DNA of 64,000 nucleotides, from the NCBI RefSeq assembly GCF_900114875.1, contig NZ_FPKW01000002.1:186001-250000 (forward strand), in the 5' to 3' direction. Below are positions 53,104 to 63,359 of this stretch, piece after piece (the stretch's first letter is position 1; every line of letters begins with the position of its first letter). Position numbers and translations under genes: made by a program. A model generated the notes under the pieces. The model was not told where the DNA came from and searched no databases. It saw nothing but the letters and a program-made list of their open reading frames with translations. Source of the stretch: Chryseobacterium limigenitum. Its GTDB lineage: Bacteria; Bacteroidota; Bacteroidia; Flavobacteriales; Weeksellaceae.

Positions 53104-53130
53104 TCTTAAATAAATTAAAGATCATAAAAA

Positions 53131-53160
53131 AAATCTCTGAAGCAATTCAGAGATTTTTTT
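53131..53160. terminator. Bidirectional terminator
   Basis: AAATCTCTGA / TCAGAGATTT perfect stem with loop AGCAAT, T-run on both strands, between the convergent genes ending at 53103 and 53178. Confidence 0.85.
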
Positions 53161-53177
53161 TATAATTGAAAACTAAG

Positions 53178-55895
53178 CTACTTCATAAAATAACTGAAAT
53201 AAGAACAGCTTCCCATAAGGTTTTTCGTAACCTCTGCATCTGCATATTGAGATTTCAGGATGGCAAAATAGGTTCTGTATTTTTGGTTTTTAATATCATT
53301 AAGCTGAATTTGATAAGCATCACTTTTCTCAGAATATTTAGGATCGGAGTAATCAATTTTTGAAGGATTTTTTGCTTCATATTGATAATACTTTCCTTGC
53401 TCGGCACTTGCCATCTGGAAAAGGACTCTTGCTTTTTGATCTTTATTGTTCGAAAGGTCTAGAGCTTTTTTATAATAATTAATTGCCACATCAAAATTAT
53501 CAGGTTCAATGTAAGAAGAATCCAGGAAGTTTTTATAGTAATATTGGTACGGCGTTTTTTTATCAGTATTCCAGAAATCATATTTTCCGCCATTGCTGTT
53601 ATCGATATCCATTACGAATACTTCTCGGTAGTATCCTAAAATTGAAGTGTTGTAAAGTAAATTCCCGATCAGCTGATTGGCCTGTGCAGCTTTTTCATCT
53701 TTCCCGCTTCCTATTTTTTTCAATTGAATTAAAGCATCGGAAAGCTCAAGTTTATTCATCGAATTTTTAATGAAAGGAAATGCAGAATAATCTTCAGTTT
53801 CCATACTGATATTGTCTGCGCTTTCAAAACTTTCCCAAACATTGTGTCCGAAGATAAGATTGGAAATATTCTTAAAACCATTATATTCGGTACCGGCATA
53901 TTGACGAGGCGTTACTTTTTGATTATTTTCAGTCCATTCATAATTTAACCTTGGAATTCCGGTAAAACTTTGGGCTTTCTGATAATAAGACTTAGCCTTT
54001 TCAAAGTCCGCCATTCGCATTGCTCTGTCGCCATAAATTACACTGAAAAACGCATCTATATTTCCTACATCATTAATGTTTTTAGCAATAATCTGTTGCT
54101 CAAATTGTGACTTGTTAGGCTTTCTGTAAAAGTCTTCAACGCTTTTTACCAAACTTGAATTCGGGTTGTATTGAAGGTCAGAAAGTTTATTACTCATCAG
54201 GAACGATTTTCCATCTTCTCCCTGTAAGAAATAACGGTTGGCCAAAACATCTTTAAGGAAAGAAGCCGTTGACGGAACCGGGCCATAATAAGAGTCGTAG
54301 TCTGATTGGGTACTGTCTTTTTTTACTTCTTTTTCAACAAAATATTCCGCATAATCTTTCATTAAATGATCTTCATATTCCGCAGTGATTTTTGGCTGGG
54401 ATACGATATCATTCAGAACTTTCATTCTTTTTATTTCTTCAAGATATTCGGGGTTATTTGTTTTAATATCTTCTAAAATTTCAGTGCTTGCTTTGTAATC
54501 TTTTTTCAAAAATTTCAAATAAGCGTCTGCGATCTGCCAATACTCATCTTTGGATTTCGTCTTTGTTTTTTCTGTGAATTTTTCAAGATCATCCAGGAAA
54601 TCTTTCTGCTTGTCATCATAGTAATAACTTTGATTTTTAGTGTAAAAAGGAATTCGGTTAGGATTATCAAGCAATTCGTCATCGCTTTGGTCAGCTTTAT
54701 TGTTTTCAGTTGTCGGATCTGATTTTATTCCGAAAAGCTTTTTAAAAAATCTTACGATTTTTTGCCAGAAAGACAATTCTTTTTCTTTTACCTCAGGAGT
54801 TTCAGCTTTGGCTGGATCAACATGAGTATTTGTTGTGCTTTTTTCAGCGGTAGAATTATTACCATTATCTGTGGAAGCATAGTAATACGTCGGAAGATAG
54901 CTTCTTTCCAATTCATTAATGCTTCTTACAGCCATTACTTTCAGGATCTCGGAATCAGGATTGATGTCGAACATTTTCTCCATAATAGGAATCGGATTCG
55001 TAAAATCTTCATAACCCAAAAGGAAATATCCCATATTCTTTTCCTCATTCGTTCCTGCTCTTTTCAGAATATTATTAAAAGAAGCAGTATCAGAAAGTTT
55101 CATCGAAACAAATGCAGATTCCTTACGGCTTTTACTGTTCATGAAAACCTGGAAAAAGTTCCAATTGGCATCACTGTTCATCTGTAAACCTCTTTGCGCA
55201 CCTGCCAATTGATCTAGAGACATAAAATAAGGCGCGCCTTTCAATTTTACGGGTTCTACATAGGTTTTGAATGCCTGAAGAGCAGCATCATAATTTCTTG
55301 TATAATGATTAAAACGGACTAGCTGATAACCGTAACGCTGCTTGATTTCAGGATTTTTTGCAGCATTATATAAAGAGGTTAATGCAGAAATTGTTTTAGG
55401 ATAATCAAGATTAGTGGCATTTTTATCTGTGCTGTTTTCTCTGTAATAGAAAGAATCTGCACTTTCCACATAATTGATTTTCATGTAAGGTTCCAGATAT
55501 TTGGCCTCGATCAGATAATCAATTCCTTCATGATATTTTTGATAAAACCCAGTGCCCAATTTTGTAAGCAAAGCATTATTGGGTGTTCCTTTTTTCAGTT
55601 CATTAAGATCATTCATACTCATTTTATTGACCATGAAATCTGTTTCAGCATAACTTAATTGATTATTAAAGAACTTTCTCCAAGACTCAATATTTTCATC
55701 AGGAATTTGAGATTGTTTAAAATCAGTATAAAACCGTGTTGAATAGCTGTGAAGAAAAGGCAAATACGATTTATCCTTGATGATGCTCTGCGTGAACAGA
55801 TTAAAATACTCATAATCCGGATCAGACCAGGCGCAGGCATCAGATTTCGTGTAGAAAAGTGATAAAACGGCAAGTGAAAGAATATACTTTTTCAT
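53178..55895 (-). CDS. Large exported TPR-like protein, unknown function
   Basis: 905 residues from ATG at 55895; the 19 upstream in-frame codons precede a proper signal peptide (MKKYILSLAVLSLFYTKSDA). The mature start CAWSDPDYEYFNLF is striking. Repeated helical pairs (AKNPEIKQRYGYQLVRFNHY, RMADFEKAKSYYQKAQSFTG, AINYYKKALDLSNNKDQKAR) resemble TPR repeats, interrupted by a low-complexity hydrophilic stretch at ~370-430. Family not recognised. It is the last gene of a three-gene operon (28 bp after the previous stop) and may act as a scaffold in the periplasm. Confidence 0.75.
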   Translation of the reverse strand: MKKYILSLAVLSLFYTKSDACAWSDPDYEYFNLFTQSIIKDKSYLPFLHSYSTRFYTDFKQSQIPDENIESWRKFFNNQLSYAETDFMVNKMSMNDLNELKKGTPNNALLTKLGTGFYQKYHEGIDYLIEAKYLEPYMKINYVESADSFYYRENSTDKNATNLDYPKTISALTSLYNAAKNPEIKQRYGYQLVRFNHYTRNYDAALQAFKTYVEPVKLKGAPYFMSLDQLAGAQRGLQMNSDANWNFFQVFMNSKSRKESAFVSMKLSDTASFNNILKRAGTNEEKNMGYFLLGYEDFTNPIPIMEKMFDINPDSEILKVMAVRSINELERSYLPTYYYASTDNGNNSTAEKSTTNTHVDPAKAETPEVKEKELSFWQKIVRFFKKLFGIKSDPTTENNKADQSDDELLDNPNRIPFYTKNQSYYYDDKQKDFLDDLEKFTEKTKTKSKDEYWQIADAYLKFLKKDYKASTEILEDIKTNNPEYLEEIKRMKVLNDIVSQPKITAEYEDHLMKDYAEYFVEKEVKKDSTQSDYDSYYGPVPSTASFLKDVLANRYFLQGEDGKSFLMSNKLSDLQYNPNSSLVKSVEDFYRKPNKSQFEQQIIAKNINDVGNIDAFFSVIYGDRAMRMADFEKAKSYYQKAQSFTGIPRLNYEWTENNQKVTPRQYAGTEYNGFKNISNLIFGHNVWESFESADNISMETEDYSAFPFIKNSMNKLELSDALIQLKKIGSGKDEKAAQANQLIGNLLYNTSILGYYREVFVMDIDNSNGGKYDFWNTDKKTPYQYYYKNFLDSSYIEPDNFDVAINYYKKALDLSNNKDQKARVLFQMASAEQGKYYQYEAKNPSKIDYSDPKYSEKSDAYQIQLNDIKNQKYRTYFAILKSQYADAEVTKNLMGSCSYFSYFMK

Positions 55896-55923
55896 TTTTA
55901 TGTAAGGTGTTTTTGAGCTTGTG

Positions 55924-56901
55924 TTAGAAATTAAAATTCTGATTAATAACAAATTTACTATCTAATTGATAATAAATAATATTGAACTGCGGTATTTTTT
56001 TCTCTAAGAAATTAACAACGGTTTGTAGCTGTTCATCAGAGATCTCTTCAATTTTTATTTTGAAACCTTTATTAAGATAATTTCCGAAGTAGAATCCGTC
56101 TTTTTCGATCTCAATTTTGTTTTCTGATATTTTCTGAAAATTAGGATTGTTTAAATCTTCTTTAGATAAGGCATTGATAAGTTTGTGTTTTCCCAAATGA
56201 TTGGTGACAATCCCCCAAGAATAGATCGGAAGAGCAACCGCAATTTTCTTTATCGGATAATCTTCAATATTCGAAAGATAGCTTTTCAAAATATTTACAT
56301 CCAAAATTGAATTGATGTCGGCATTTTCCAACGGCGAAGAAGTAGAGTAGCACATCAGATAAACTTTTTCAACTGGTGGAATTCCGGTCTGGCTTTTATC
56401 TTTCACCTGATGAAGGCGGAGCGTGCAGGTAATTTGTTTTCCTGAGATCTTTTTTAATTCTTTTAAAAATGTGAAATAATCATCGCGTGTTCCGGCAGTC
56501 CAGTCGCAGTCGATCTGAATTTCATTATTAACATTTAAATGATATTCTGTCGTTTTCTTTTGAACTAATTGATTGATTTTTTGAGCTAAAAATTTAATTT
56601 CATCCTGAGAAATATTTATCAAAGTCCGATTCGTTATAAAAACGGTCGGAACAATTTTTTTGTAGGTCTGGAAGCTTTTGTCTTTTGTAATAACAGCAAT
56701 TGGCTGAAATTTCCCTTCAACTTTATCAACATCAAAAAATCGGGTGTATAAATAAGGAACGGTAGCTTTATCTAAAGCTTTTCTCTCTTTCTGATCTAAT
56801 GAAAGTTTCGTTTTCCAGTAATAGAACGTATACGAATGGTCATCTTTCTTATTGCAGGAAGCAACAAGAAAAAGAATGAATATTATTTTTAAAATTTTCA
56901 T
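55924..56901 (-). CDS. Lipoprotein with TIM-barrel-like (GH-like) pattern, unknown
   Basis: 325 residues. Lipobox LVASCNKK. The sequence alternates strands and helices, with acidic residues at strand ends: IQIDCDWTAGTRDDYFTFLK, VYLMCYSTSS, IAVALPIYSWG and GFYFGNYLNKGFKIKIEEIS. This resembles glycoside-hydrolase-like TIM barrels (DUF3142-like is one possibility). Enzyme activity is inferred only from the acidic IDCDW site. Its start overlaps the stop of the upstream gene by one base. Confidence 0.7.
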   Translation of the reverse strand: MKILKIIFILFLVASCNKKDDHSYTFYYWKTKLSLDQKERKALDKATVPYLYTRFFDVDKVEGKFQPIAVITKDKSFQTYKKIVPTVFITNRTLINISQDEIKFLAQKINQLVQKKTTEYHLNVNNEIQIDCDWTAGTRDDYFTFLKELKKISGKQITCTLRLHQVKDKSQTGIPPVEKVYLMCYSTSSPLENADINSILDVNILKSYLSNIEDYPIKKIAVALPIYSWGIVTNHLGKHKLINALSKEDLNNPNFQKISENKIEIEKDGFYFGNYLNKGFKIKIEEISDEQLQTVVNFLEKKIPQFNIIYYQLDSKFVINQNFNF

Positions 56902-57314
56902 TATTGATAAAATGGGCTGTCACAAATACAACTTCCATTTTCTGTTTCCGAAACCGAACAACAGTCTTCAGATTTTGAAATGTTTCCTTTTTCATCTGTC
57001 ATGTAGATCTTCTCTTTATCGAATTTTACGAAAAAAGTTTCATTATAAGTTTTAAAATGAACTTTCATAACTTTTGGGCTATACTTTCCTGCATTTATTT
57101 CTTCTTTGGTTTCCTCTCCACTGGCCTGATTAACCTGTACAAAACCAAAATAAACATCACCGCTTTTCTTTACATCCACGTAATAAGCAGGAGTTCCTGT
57201 CCCACTGTAGCCTTCAAGGATATTGAAATCTCTTTTTCCTGTAAAAGGAGCTTTAGACTGAGCAAAAGATAAAATGCTGATGCATAAAATAAATAAGCTG
57301 AAAACCTTTTTCAT
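56901..57314 (-). CDS. Exported Cys-tailed small protein, unknown
   Basis: 137 residues. Signal peptide ending in SILSFAQ. Beta-rich centre (AYYVDVKKSGDVYFGFVQVN, KVHFKTYNETFFVKFDKEKI) and a C-terminal segment with four cysteines (EDCCSVSETENGSCICDSPF). Family not recognised. It is the first gene of the operon that continues with the lipoprotein (one-base overlap) and the 905-residue protein. Confidence 0.7.
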   Translation of the reverse strand: MKKVFSLFILCISILSFAQSKAPFTGKRDFNILEGYSGTGTPAYYVDVKKSGDVYFGFVQVNQASGEETKEEINAGKYSPKVMKVHFKTYNETFFVKFDKEKIYMTDEKGNISKSEDCCSVSETENGSCICDSPFYQ

Positions 57315-57424
57315 ATTTTTTTCTCAAAATTAAACATATTAGAGCAAAAATTAAACCGTAAAAACACGGTGATTGCATGCAGCAAGCACAATTATCGGTG
57401 AAAATCTTTTGGAATTAAAATTTT

Positions 57425-57598
57425 AACCACAAAAGGCACAAAAGTTTGAATACTTTAGTTTCTTAAGCTAAAATTCATTCTGTTAAAAAGTACACATAAG
57501 TTTAAAAAATCTTCGATTTTTATTATTTTGCAAGCTTTTATTCTCAAAATAGTTAAACTTTAAAACGGTCAATAAAAACTTTTGTCTCTTTTGTGGTT
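57425..57598. repeat. 174 bp element with terminal inverted repeats, copy 2
   Basis: Left end AACCACAAAAGGCACAAAAG (57425-57444), right end CTTTTGTCTCTTTTGTGGTT (57579-57598); the ends are reverse complements except at two or three positions. The interior is A/T-rich without an ORF and shares blocks with copy 1 at 17867-18027. The remaining spacer DNA at 57315-57424 and 57599-57669 shows nothing else clear apart from a weak hairpin at 57355-57370. Confidence 0.75.
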
Positions 57599-57669
57599 GA
57601 TATAAAAAGTTCAAAACAAAAAACCATCCCAAAATTGGAATGGTTTGTAAATTACTAACAATTTTTATT

Positions 57670-58473
57670 TTAAAATACAGTCGCAGCTAGCTGGATCCTT
57701 GCGTACTTGTTCGAAGGATTCCACATAGCCATCATAGAAACAGGAAGACTGTAATGATCTGTAATTTTAACAGTTTTAGTGGCTTTAATTCCTGCATTCA
57801 CTATGTCGAAACTATTCTTTCCGTTTCCATAAAGAAAAGTTTGGTCATTAAGGGCGAACCCGGCACCAACAAAAGCATCCAGATTTACTTTCTTACCAGA
57901 TATCACCGGATAGCTCACCTGTACATAGGTAGAATATTTATTCTTTTTATAGCTTCCGTCCGGTTCTAATACAACTTCTCCTGCATTGGCTCCTCCGTAA
58001 AGCATGATGTCTGCTTCAATATTAATTGGAAATGAAGGCCCGAAAGTGTAATTAGTCCTTAAATCAATAATATGTGCCGTTCTTCTGTTAGAATAATGGA
58101 AAATATCTTCTGATGCAACTGCCGTATTGATGTTTCTGGAATTAAATAAATCCCATAGCCCAATATAAAACCGTCCGTTTGAATATTGAACATAATAATT
58201 GATCTCTTTATAATGGGTTCCGTCTTTATCGTCAGCGAGAGCAGAGGCTCCCCAGATTCCGACTTTCCATTTTTTTTCTGAATCCAGAGCGTAAGAAAGA
58301 TTTCCCATCACAACAGGTTTATCCGTTATAATTAAACCTCTCCAGAGATGGTTATTTTGAATATTTGCTGTAAAATCCAGTCTGCTATCTTCCTGCTTTT
58401 CTGCTACCTCTTGGGCAAAAAGCTTTCCTATGCCCAATGTTATCAGGCATAAACTTGCTAAAAGTTTTTTCAT
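57670..58473 (-). CDS. Outer-membrane beta-barrel protein of the glycerol operon
   Basis: 267 residues. Signal peptide (LASLCLITLGIGKLFAQ), then barrel-type alternating strands: RLDFTANIQNNHLWRGLIIT, VGIWGASALADD, YYVQYSNGRFYIGLWDLF, and a final aromatic strand RIQLAATVF. It lies 17 bp after glpF in the same operon, so it may be the outer-membrane pore or sensor for glycerol or a related polyol; that role is inference from position. Confidence 0.8.
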   Translation of the reverse strand: MKKLLASLCLITLGIGKLFAQEVAEKQEDSRLDFTANIQNNHLWRGLIITDKPVVMGNLSYALDSEKKWKVGIWGASALADDKDGTHYKEINYYVQYSNGRFYIGLWDLFNSRNINTAVASEDIFHYSNRRTAHIIDLRTNYTFGPSFPINIEADIMLYGGANAGEVVLEPDGSYKKNKYSTYVQVSYPVISGKKVNLDAFVGAGFALNDQTFLYGNGKNSFDIVNAGIKATKTVKITDHYSLPVSMMAMWNPSNKYARIQLAATVF

Positions 58474-58490
58474 TGTTTAAATTTTTTAGT

Positions 58491-59222
58491 TTAGTTTAAT
58501 GCTCCATAGAGAAGAGCTGCTAAAATGGCTCCAAAAATAGGTCCGGCAACAGGAATCCATGCATATCCCCAATCACTGCTTCCTTTAATAGGAAGAATGG
58601 AGTGCATAATTCTTGGCCCCAGATCTCTCGCCGGATTGATGGCGTAACCTGTAGTTCCACCTAATGAAAGACCGATAGCCCAAACTAAGAAAGCAACAGG
58701 TACTGCTCCGATAGAGCCTAATCCTATTTTTGCTGTAGTATCGGTGTGTAAAGAAAGGCTAGGATCTGCAAAATAGAAGATTACAAAAACAAGTACAAAA
58801 GTTCCGATCGTTTCACTAATAAAATTTGAAGAAACTTTCCTGATTGCCGGTCCTGTACTGAAACAAGCGAGCTTACCTCCTTCATCTTCGGTGATCGCAA
58901 AATGATCTTTATAAAATAGCCAAACAAGAAATGCTCCTAATGCTGCTCCGATCATTTGGGCTGCAATGTATGTTGGAACAAGATCCCACGAAAATTTTCC
59001 TGCTACAGCCAAACCAATCGTAACAGCCGGATTCAAATGCGCGCCACTAATTGGGCCGGCAACCTGAACGCCTACAAAAACGGCCAGTGCCCAAGCGGTA
59101 GAAATAACAATCCATCCGGAATTGTTTCCTTTAGTATCTTTCAAAACAACGTTGGCCACAACGCCGTTGCCTAATAATATAAGAAGCATTGTGCCAATTA
59201 CTTCTGCAATAAATGGAGTCAT
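58491..59222 (-). CDS. glpF: Glycerol uptake facilitator (aquaglyceroporin)
   Basis: 243 residues, six helices plus two half-helices with the NPA boxes in SGAHLNPAVTIGLA and TGYAINPARDLGPRI. The Asp after the second NPA-R (NPARD) is typical of glycerol facilitators rather than water-only channels. It lets glycerol pass the inner membrane. Located 29 bp after glpK. Confidence 0.95.
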   Translation of the reverse strand: MTPFIAEVIGTMLLILLGNGVVANVVLKDTKGNNSGWIVISTAWALAVFVGVQVAGPISGAHLNPAVTIGLAVAGKFSWDLVPTYIAAQMIGAALGAFLVWLFYKDHFAITEDEGGKLACFSTGPAIRKVSSNFISETIGTFVLVFVIFYFADPSLSLHTDTTAKIGLGSIGAVPVAFLVWAIGLSLGGTTGYAINPARDLGPRIMHSILPIKGSSDWGYAWIPVAGPIFGAILAALLYGALN

Positions 59223-59251
59223 ATGTGTATTTTTTTAAGTGAGTTTGGAAT

Positions 59252-60748
59252 TTAATCTTCGATCCAGTTTTGAGAGCGCTTTACCGCTTTATTCCAGAAA
59301 TGAATCATATTATCGGCTTTCTCTTTGTCCAATTTTGGATGAAAATCTTTGCCAACGATCCATTGAGACTGGATCTCATCTACACTTTTCCAATATCCAA
59401 CGGCAAGACCTGCAAGATAAGCTGCACCTAGTGCTGTTGTTTCTAATGTTTTTGGTCGTGTAATTTTAAACCCAAAAAGGTCGGATTGAATCTGCATTAA
59501 TAAATCACTCGCAGAAGCCCCTCCATCAACTCTAAGCTCCAGACTGGGTGTTCCGGAATCTGCTTCCATGGCTTTTACAATATCATATACCTGAAATGCA
59601 ATTCCTTCCAAAGTAGCTCTGGCAATGTGACCGTTGGTTGTTCCTCTGGTAACTCCGACAAGGGTTCCTCTCGCATACTGATCCCAATAGGGTGCTCCTA
59701 AACCTGTAAGTGCCGGTACAAAATATACTCCGCCATTATCTTCTACGGTTTGGGCAAGCGTGTTGATTTCTTCAGCTGAATTAATCAATTTAAGTCCGTC
59801 TCTTAACCATTGTATTGCTGCACCGCCTACAAATACACTTCCTTCCAGTGCGTAATTAACTTCTCCATTAATTTTCCAGGCAACAGTTGTCAGAAGATTG
59901 TTTTTAGATTCTACGGCTTCTTTTCCTGTATTCATTAATAGGAAGCATCCTGTTCCATAAGTGTTTTTAACCATTCCCGGAGTTGTACACATTTGTCCGA
60001 ACAAGGCAGCTTGCTGATCTCCTGCAATTCCTGCAATAGGAATTTTAGTTGAAAATAAGGTTGTTGAAGTTTCCCCATACACTTCACTGCTTTGTTTCAC
60101 TTGTGGCAATATAGCTTTCGGAATATTGAATAATTTCAACAGATCATCATCCCATTCTAAGGTATGAATGTTCAAAAGCATGGTTCTACTGGCGTTGGAA
60201 ACATCGGTGATGAACATTTTTCCGCGGGTAAGCTTCCATACAAGCCAAGTGTCAACGGTTCCGAAACATAATTTTCCTTCTTCGGCTTTTTCTCTTGCTC
60301 CTTCTACATTATCTAATATCCATTTTAATTTTGTTGCCGAGAAATAAGCATCTAATACAAGTCCGGTTTTCTTTTTGATCATCTCCGTATGGCCTTCTTC
60401 TTTCAGAGAATCGCAATACTTGGATGTTCTTCTGTCCTGCCAGACAATAGCATTGTAAATGGGCTCTCCGGTTTCTCTGTCCCAAACAATGGTGGTTTCC
60501 CTTTGATTGGTAATTCCGATAGCTGCAATTTCTAATCCTGAAATACCTGCTTTGGCAATGGTTTCAGCTGCAACGGAAATTTGAGAAGACCAGATTTCAT
60601 TCGCGTCATGCTCTACCCAACCCGGAGTCGGGAATATCTGTTCAAAATTTCTCTGGGAGATATGTTTAATTTCTCCGCTGTGATTGAATAAAATAGCCCT
60701 AGAAGATGTTGTTCCCTGGTCTAGAGCGAGGATCAATTTTTCACTCAT
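59252..60748 (-). CDS. glpK: Glycerol kinase
   Basis: 498 residues, full length. FGGY kinase with [20 protein letters not shown] at the front, [12 protein letters not shown], the nucleotide-site region [18 protein letters not shown], and [20 protein letters not shown]. It traps glycerol as glycerol-3-phosphate. 11 bp after glpD. Confidence 0.97.
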   Translation of the reverse strand: MSEKLILALDQGTTSSRAILFNHSGEIKHISQRNFEQIFPTPGWVEHDANEIWSSQISVAAETIAKAGISGLEIAAIGITNQRETTIVWDRETGEPIYNAIVWQDRRTSKYCDSLKEEGHTEMIKKKTGLVLDAYFSATKLKWILDNVEGAREKAEEGKLCFGTVDTWLVWKLTRGKMFITDVSNASRTMLLNIHTLEWDDDLLKLFNIPKAILPQVKQSSEVYGETSTTLFSTKIPIAGIAGDQQAALFGQMCTTPGMVKNTYGTGCFLLMNTGKEAVESKNNLLTTVAWKINGEVNYALEGSVFVGGAAIQWLRDGLKLINSAEEINTLAQTVEDNGGVYFVPALTGLGAPYWDQYARGTLVGVTRGTTNGHIARATLEGIAFQVYDIVKAMEADSGTPSLELRVDGGASASDLLMQIQSDLFGFKITRPKTLETTALGAAYLAGLAVGYWKSVDEIQSQWIVGKDFHPKLDKEKADNMIHFWNKAVKRSQNWIED

Positions 60749-60759
60749 ACTGTGTATAT

Positions 60760-62355
60760 TTATGGTTGATTGTTTTTAGGAGAGTAGGGTATTAATAAAT
60801 AACCTTTTGCTAATTCAATGAATTCTTTTTCCTGCTGGCTTGCCCATTCTGCTGAAAGTTCTCTTTCTTCTGCAATGATCAACGATACTTTATGTGCACT
60901 GTCGATCGCTGCTCTTGCATCTAAAAATAGCATGCGCACTCTTCTTGCCAAAACATCTTCTATTGTTTCTGCCATTTCATTTCTTACTGCCCATACTATT
61001 TCTGCGACTGTGAAAGGCTGATCCGGATGAATCTTTTCTGAATATATAGGATTGCTGTTTTGCAACATTTTTATTGAAGGAATATCTGAACCGTAAACAT
61101 ATAAATGACTGCTTCTGTCTACCTGATCAGCTTTTACATTACCATGAATAGATAATTTTTCTGTTTTAGAAGTTGTCATTCCCAGGTTGTGAATTTCCAT
61201 GGCTTTGTTGATGGTGTCTTCTGCCATTTTACGGTAGGTTGTCCATTTTCCGCCGATGATTGAAACTAATCCGGTATCAGATGTAACCACTTTATGGCTT
61301 CTGGAAACTTCTTTTGTGCTTTTGCTTCCGTCTTTTGGAGCTGCAAGAGGTCTTAATCCTGCGAAAACAGATTTTACATCTTCTCGGGTTGGTTTTTTAG
61401 AAAGATATTGTCTTGCTGTATTTAAAACGAAATTAATTTCTTCTTCCAAAGCTCTTGGTTCAAAACTTTCGTTCTCCAATAAAGTATCGGTTGTTCCTAC
61501 TAAAGCTCTGTCGTGCCACGGAACTACAAACAGTACTCTTCCGTCTGAAGTTTTTGGAATCATGATGGCATCATCACTTTTTAAGAAAGATTTATCTAAA
61601 ACCAAATGAATCCCCTGACTTGGAACAACAAATTTTCCGTGTTTAGGATTATTCATATTAAGAATGTCATTAGTAAAAACTCCTGTGGCATTGATGACAA
61701 CCTTTGCATAAATTTTATACTGCTTCTGTGAAAACTGATCTTCTGCAACAACTCCGATTATTTTATTAGCATCATTTTTAATAAGATTGATTACTTTTAA
61801 ATAATTGACGGCACTTCCTCCTTTCTCAATAATGGTTTGAGCGAGATTAATTGCTAAACGGGCGTCATCGAACTGTCCATCCTGATAAACAACACCGCTC
61901 ATGAGGCTTTTCTGCTCAATAGTCGGAAGTTTGCTTACTGTTTTAGACTTACTTATATATTGTGTTCTTCCAAGGCTTAATTTTCCGGCAAGAAAATCAT
62001 AGATAGACAATCCTATTTTATAATAAATTCCGCCCCACCAAGTGTAGTTGGGGATAATGAAAGATTGATTTTTTACAACATGTGCTGCGTTTTGTGCAAG
62101 CAAGCCTCTTTCTTTTAAAGCTTCTTTTACCAATCCGATATCGCCCTGAGCAAGATATCTTACCCCTCCGTGTACAAGTTTTGTACTTCTGCTGGAAGTG
62201 GCCTTTGCAAAATCATGAGATTCTATCAGTAAAGTTTTAAATCCTCTGCTTGTTGCGTCCAATGCAGAACCTAAGCCACTAGCTCCACCACCAATAACAA
62301 TAAAATCCCACTCCTGGGTATTGGCTAACTTATTGAGTTCTTCATTTCGTTTCAT
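60760..62355 (-). CDS. glpD: Glycerol-3-phosphate dehydrogenase, FAD-dependent
   Basis: 531 residues from ATG at 62355 (the TTG at 62382 overlaps the -7 box of its own promoter). FAD-binding Rossmann motif [20 protein letters not shown], then [28 protein letters not shown] and the C-terminal DAO domain with [16 protein letters not shown]. It oxidises glycerol-3-phosphate to DHAP at the membrane, feeding the quinone pool. First gene of glpD-glpK-glpF-outer-membrane protein. Confidence 0.96.
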   Translation of the reverse strand: MKRNEELNKLANTQEWDFIVIGGGASGLGSALDATSRGFKTLLIESHDFAKATSSRSTKLVHGGVRYLAQGDIGLVKEALKERGLLAQNAAHVVKNQSFIIPNYTWWGGIYYKIGLSIYDFLAGKLSLGRTQYISKSKTVSKLPTIEQKSLMSGVVYQDGQFDDARLAINLAQTIIEKGGSAVNYLKVINLIKNDANKIIGVVAEDQFSQKQYKIYAKVVINATGVFTNDILNMNNPKHGKFVVPSQGIHLVLDKSFLKSDDAIMIPKTSDGRVLFVVPWHDRALVGTTDTLLENESFEPRALEEEINFVLNTARQYLSKKPTREDVKSVFAGLRPLAAPKDGSKSTKEVSRSHKVVTSDTGLVSIIGGKWTTYRKMAEDTINKAMEIHNLGMTTSKTEKLSIHGNVKADQVDRSSHLYVYGSDIPSIKMLQNSNPIYSEKIHPDQPFTVAEIVWAVRNEMAETIEDVLARRVRMLFLDARAAIDSAHKVSLIIAEERELSAEWASQQEKEFIELAKGYLLIPYSPKNNQP

Positions 62356-62457
62356 AATGCTTCGTTTATGTTTCGTTTTCAAAAGTAATAATTAAAAATG
62401 AAACTAAAAAGAAAATAAATGAAATTTTTAAAAAGTCGGAAAAAAGTGATAAATTTG
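62346..62457. promoter_or_regulatory. Divergent glpD/glpR control region
   Basis: Minus promoter: TTTA (62408-62405), 17 bp, TACTTTTG (62387-62380). Plus promoter: TTTA (62427-62430), 19 bp, TAAATTTG (62450-62457). TTCGTTT occurs at 62346-62352, 62361-62367 and 62372-62378, and ATGAAA repeats occur near 62398 and 62418. Either set may be the GlpR operator, because DeoR-family proteins bind direct repeats. Confidence 0.55.
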
Positions 62458-62471
62458 ATGAAATTAATGCA

Positions 62472-63236
62472 ATGGAAAAGTTAATAGCAAGACATAGTGA
62501 TATTTTAAAGGTTTTAGATGAAAAAGATTATGTGCTTGTACAGGATCTGTGTGAAAAATTTAATGTGTCTTCTGTTACCATTCGAAAGGATTTAAACTAT
62601 TTAGAAAGTCTGGGATTGCTATTTCGTAATCATGGTGGAGCAAGTAAATATGTAAGGTATGCTTATGAAAAGAATGTTGGTGAAAAGGAAAGTATTAATG
62701 TAGAAGCAAAACAGAGTATTGCTAAAGCTGCCTTGCAATTGATACAGGAAAATGACTGTATTATATTGGCTTCCGGAACAACAATGCATTATCTTGCCAG
62801 AATGCTGGTGAATTTTGGACAGCTTACCGTGCTTACTTCTTCTTTAAGGGTGGCGCTTGAGCTTTGCAATAATCCTAACATTAATATTATACAGTTGGGA
62901 GGAGAAGTTAGAAAAAGTTCTACTTCCATTGTTGGTTCTATTTCGGAAACTATTCTTAAGCAGTTTTCATGCAATAAATTATTTCTGGGTGTTGATGGTA
63001 TTGATCTGGATTTCGGAATAAGTACTTCCAATGCTGCTGAAGCACATCTTAATCAGCTTATGATTGAATGTTCTGAGAAAGTGGTGATATTGGCAGATTC
63101 TTCAAAGCTTAATAAAAAAGGATTCGGAAAGATCGCTCCTCTGGATAAAATAGATTATCTGATAACCGATGACGGAATCTTAGAAGAAGACAGAAGGGGA
63201 CTTGAAGAAAGAGGGGTTTCTGTTATTACGAAATAA
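62472..63236 (+). CDS. glpR: DeoR-family transcriptional regulator (GlpR-like)
   Basis: 254 residues. N-terminal DeoR helix-turn-helix (VQDLCEKFNVSSVTIRKDLN, FRNHGGA) and a C-terminal phosphosugar-sensing domain (IILASGTTMHYLARMLVNFG, LFLGVDGIDLDFGISTSNAA). GlpR-type proteins repress glycerol genes until glycerol-3-phosphate binds. Divergent from the glp operon by 116 bp, which supports the name. Only 14 nt separate its -7 box from the ATG. Confidence 0.9.
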   Translation: MEKLIARHSDILKVLDEKDYVLVQDLCEKFNVSSVTIRKDLNYLESLGLLFRNHGGASKYVRYAYEKNVGEKESINVEAKQSIAKAALQLIQENDCIILASGTTMHYLARMLVNFGQLTVLTSSLRVALELCNNPNINIIQLGGEVRKSSTSIVGSISETILKQFSCNKLFLGVDGIDLDFGISTSNAAEAHLNQLMIECSEKVVILADSSKLNKKGFGKIAPLDKIDYLITDDGILEEDRRGLEERGVSVITK

Positions 63237-63328
63237 ATTTAATAATTGATAAATAATTGTTGTATAAATCACCCTGCGTTTGCCGATTTTTTGTAAACTG
63301 CTAAAAATCAAAATATTTTGCAATAAAA

Positions 63329-63359
63329 TTTGTCAATTTGAAAATTATTCATAAATTTG
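63329..63359 (+). promoter_or_regulatory. Promoter of rplC (detached S10 operon)
   Basis: TTTG at 63329-63332, 19 bp spacer, TAAATTTG at 63352-63359. It shows that rplC has its own strong start site. The leader of about 105 nt includes a 14-codon mini-ORF (63383-63427) that may be chance. Confidence 0.75.

Noticed and set aside
54762..55187. 141-codon + frame inside the 905-residue protein gene
   Set aside because: Antisense to a gene with a good signal peptide and operon context; no promoter.
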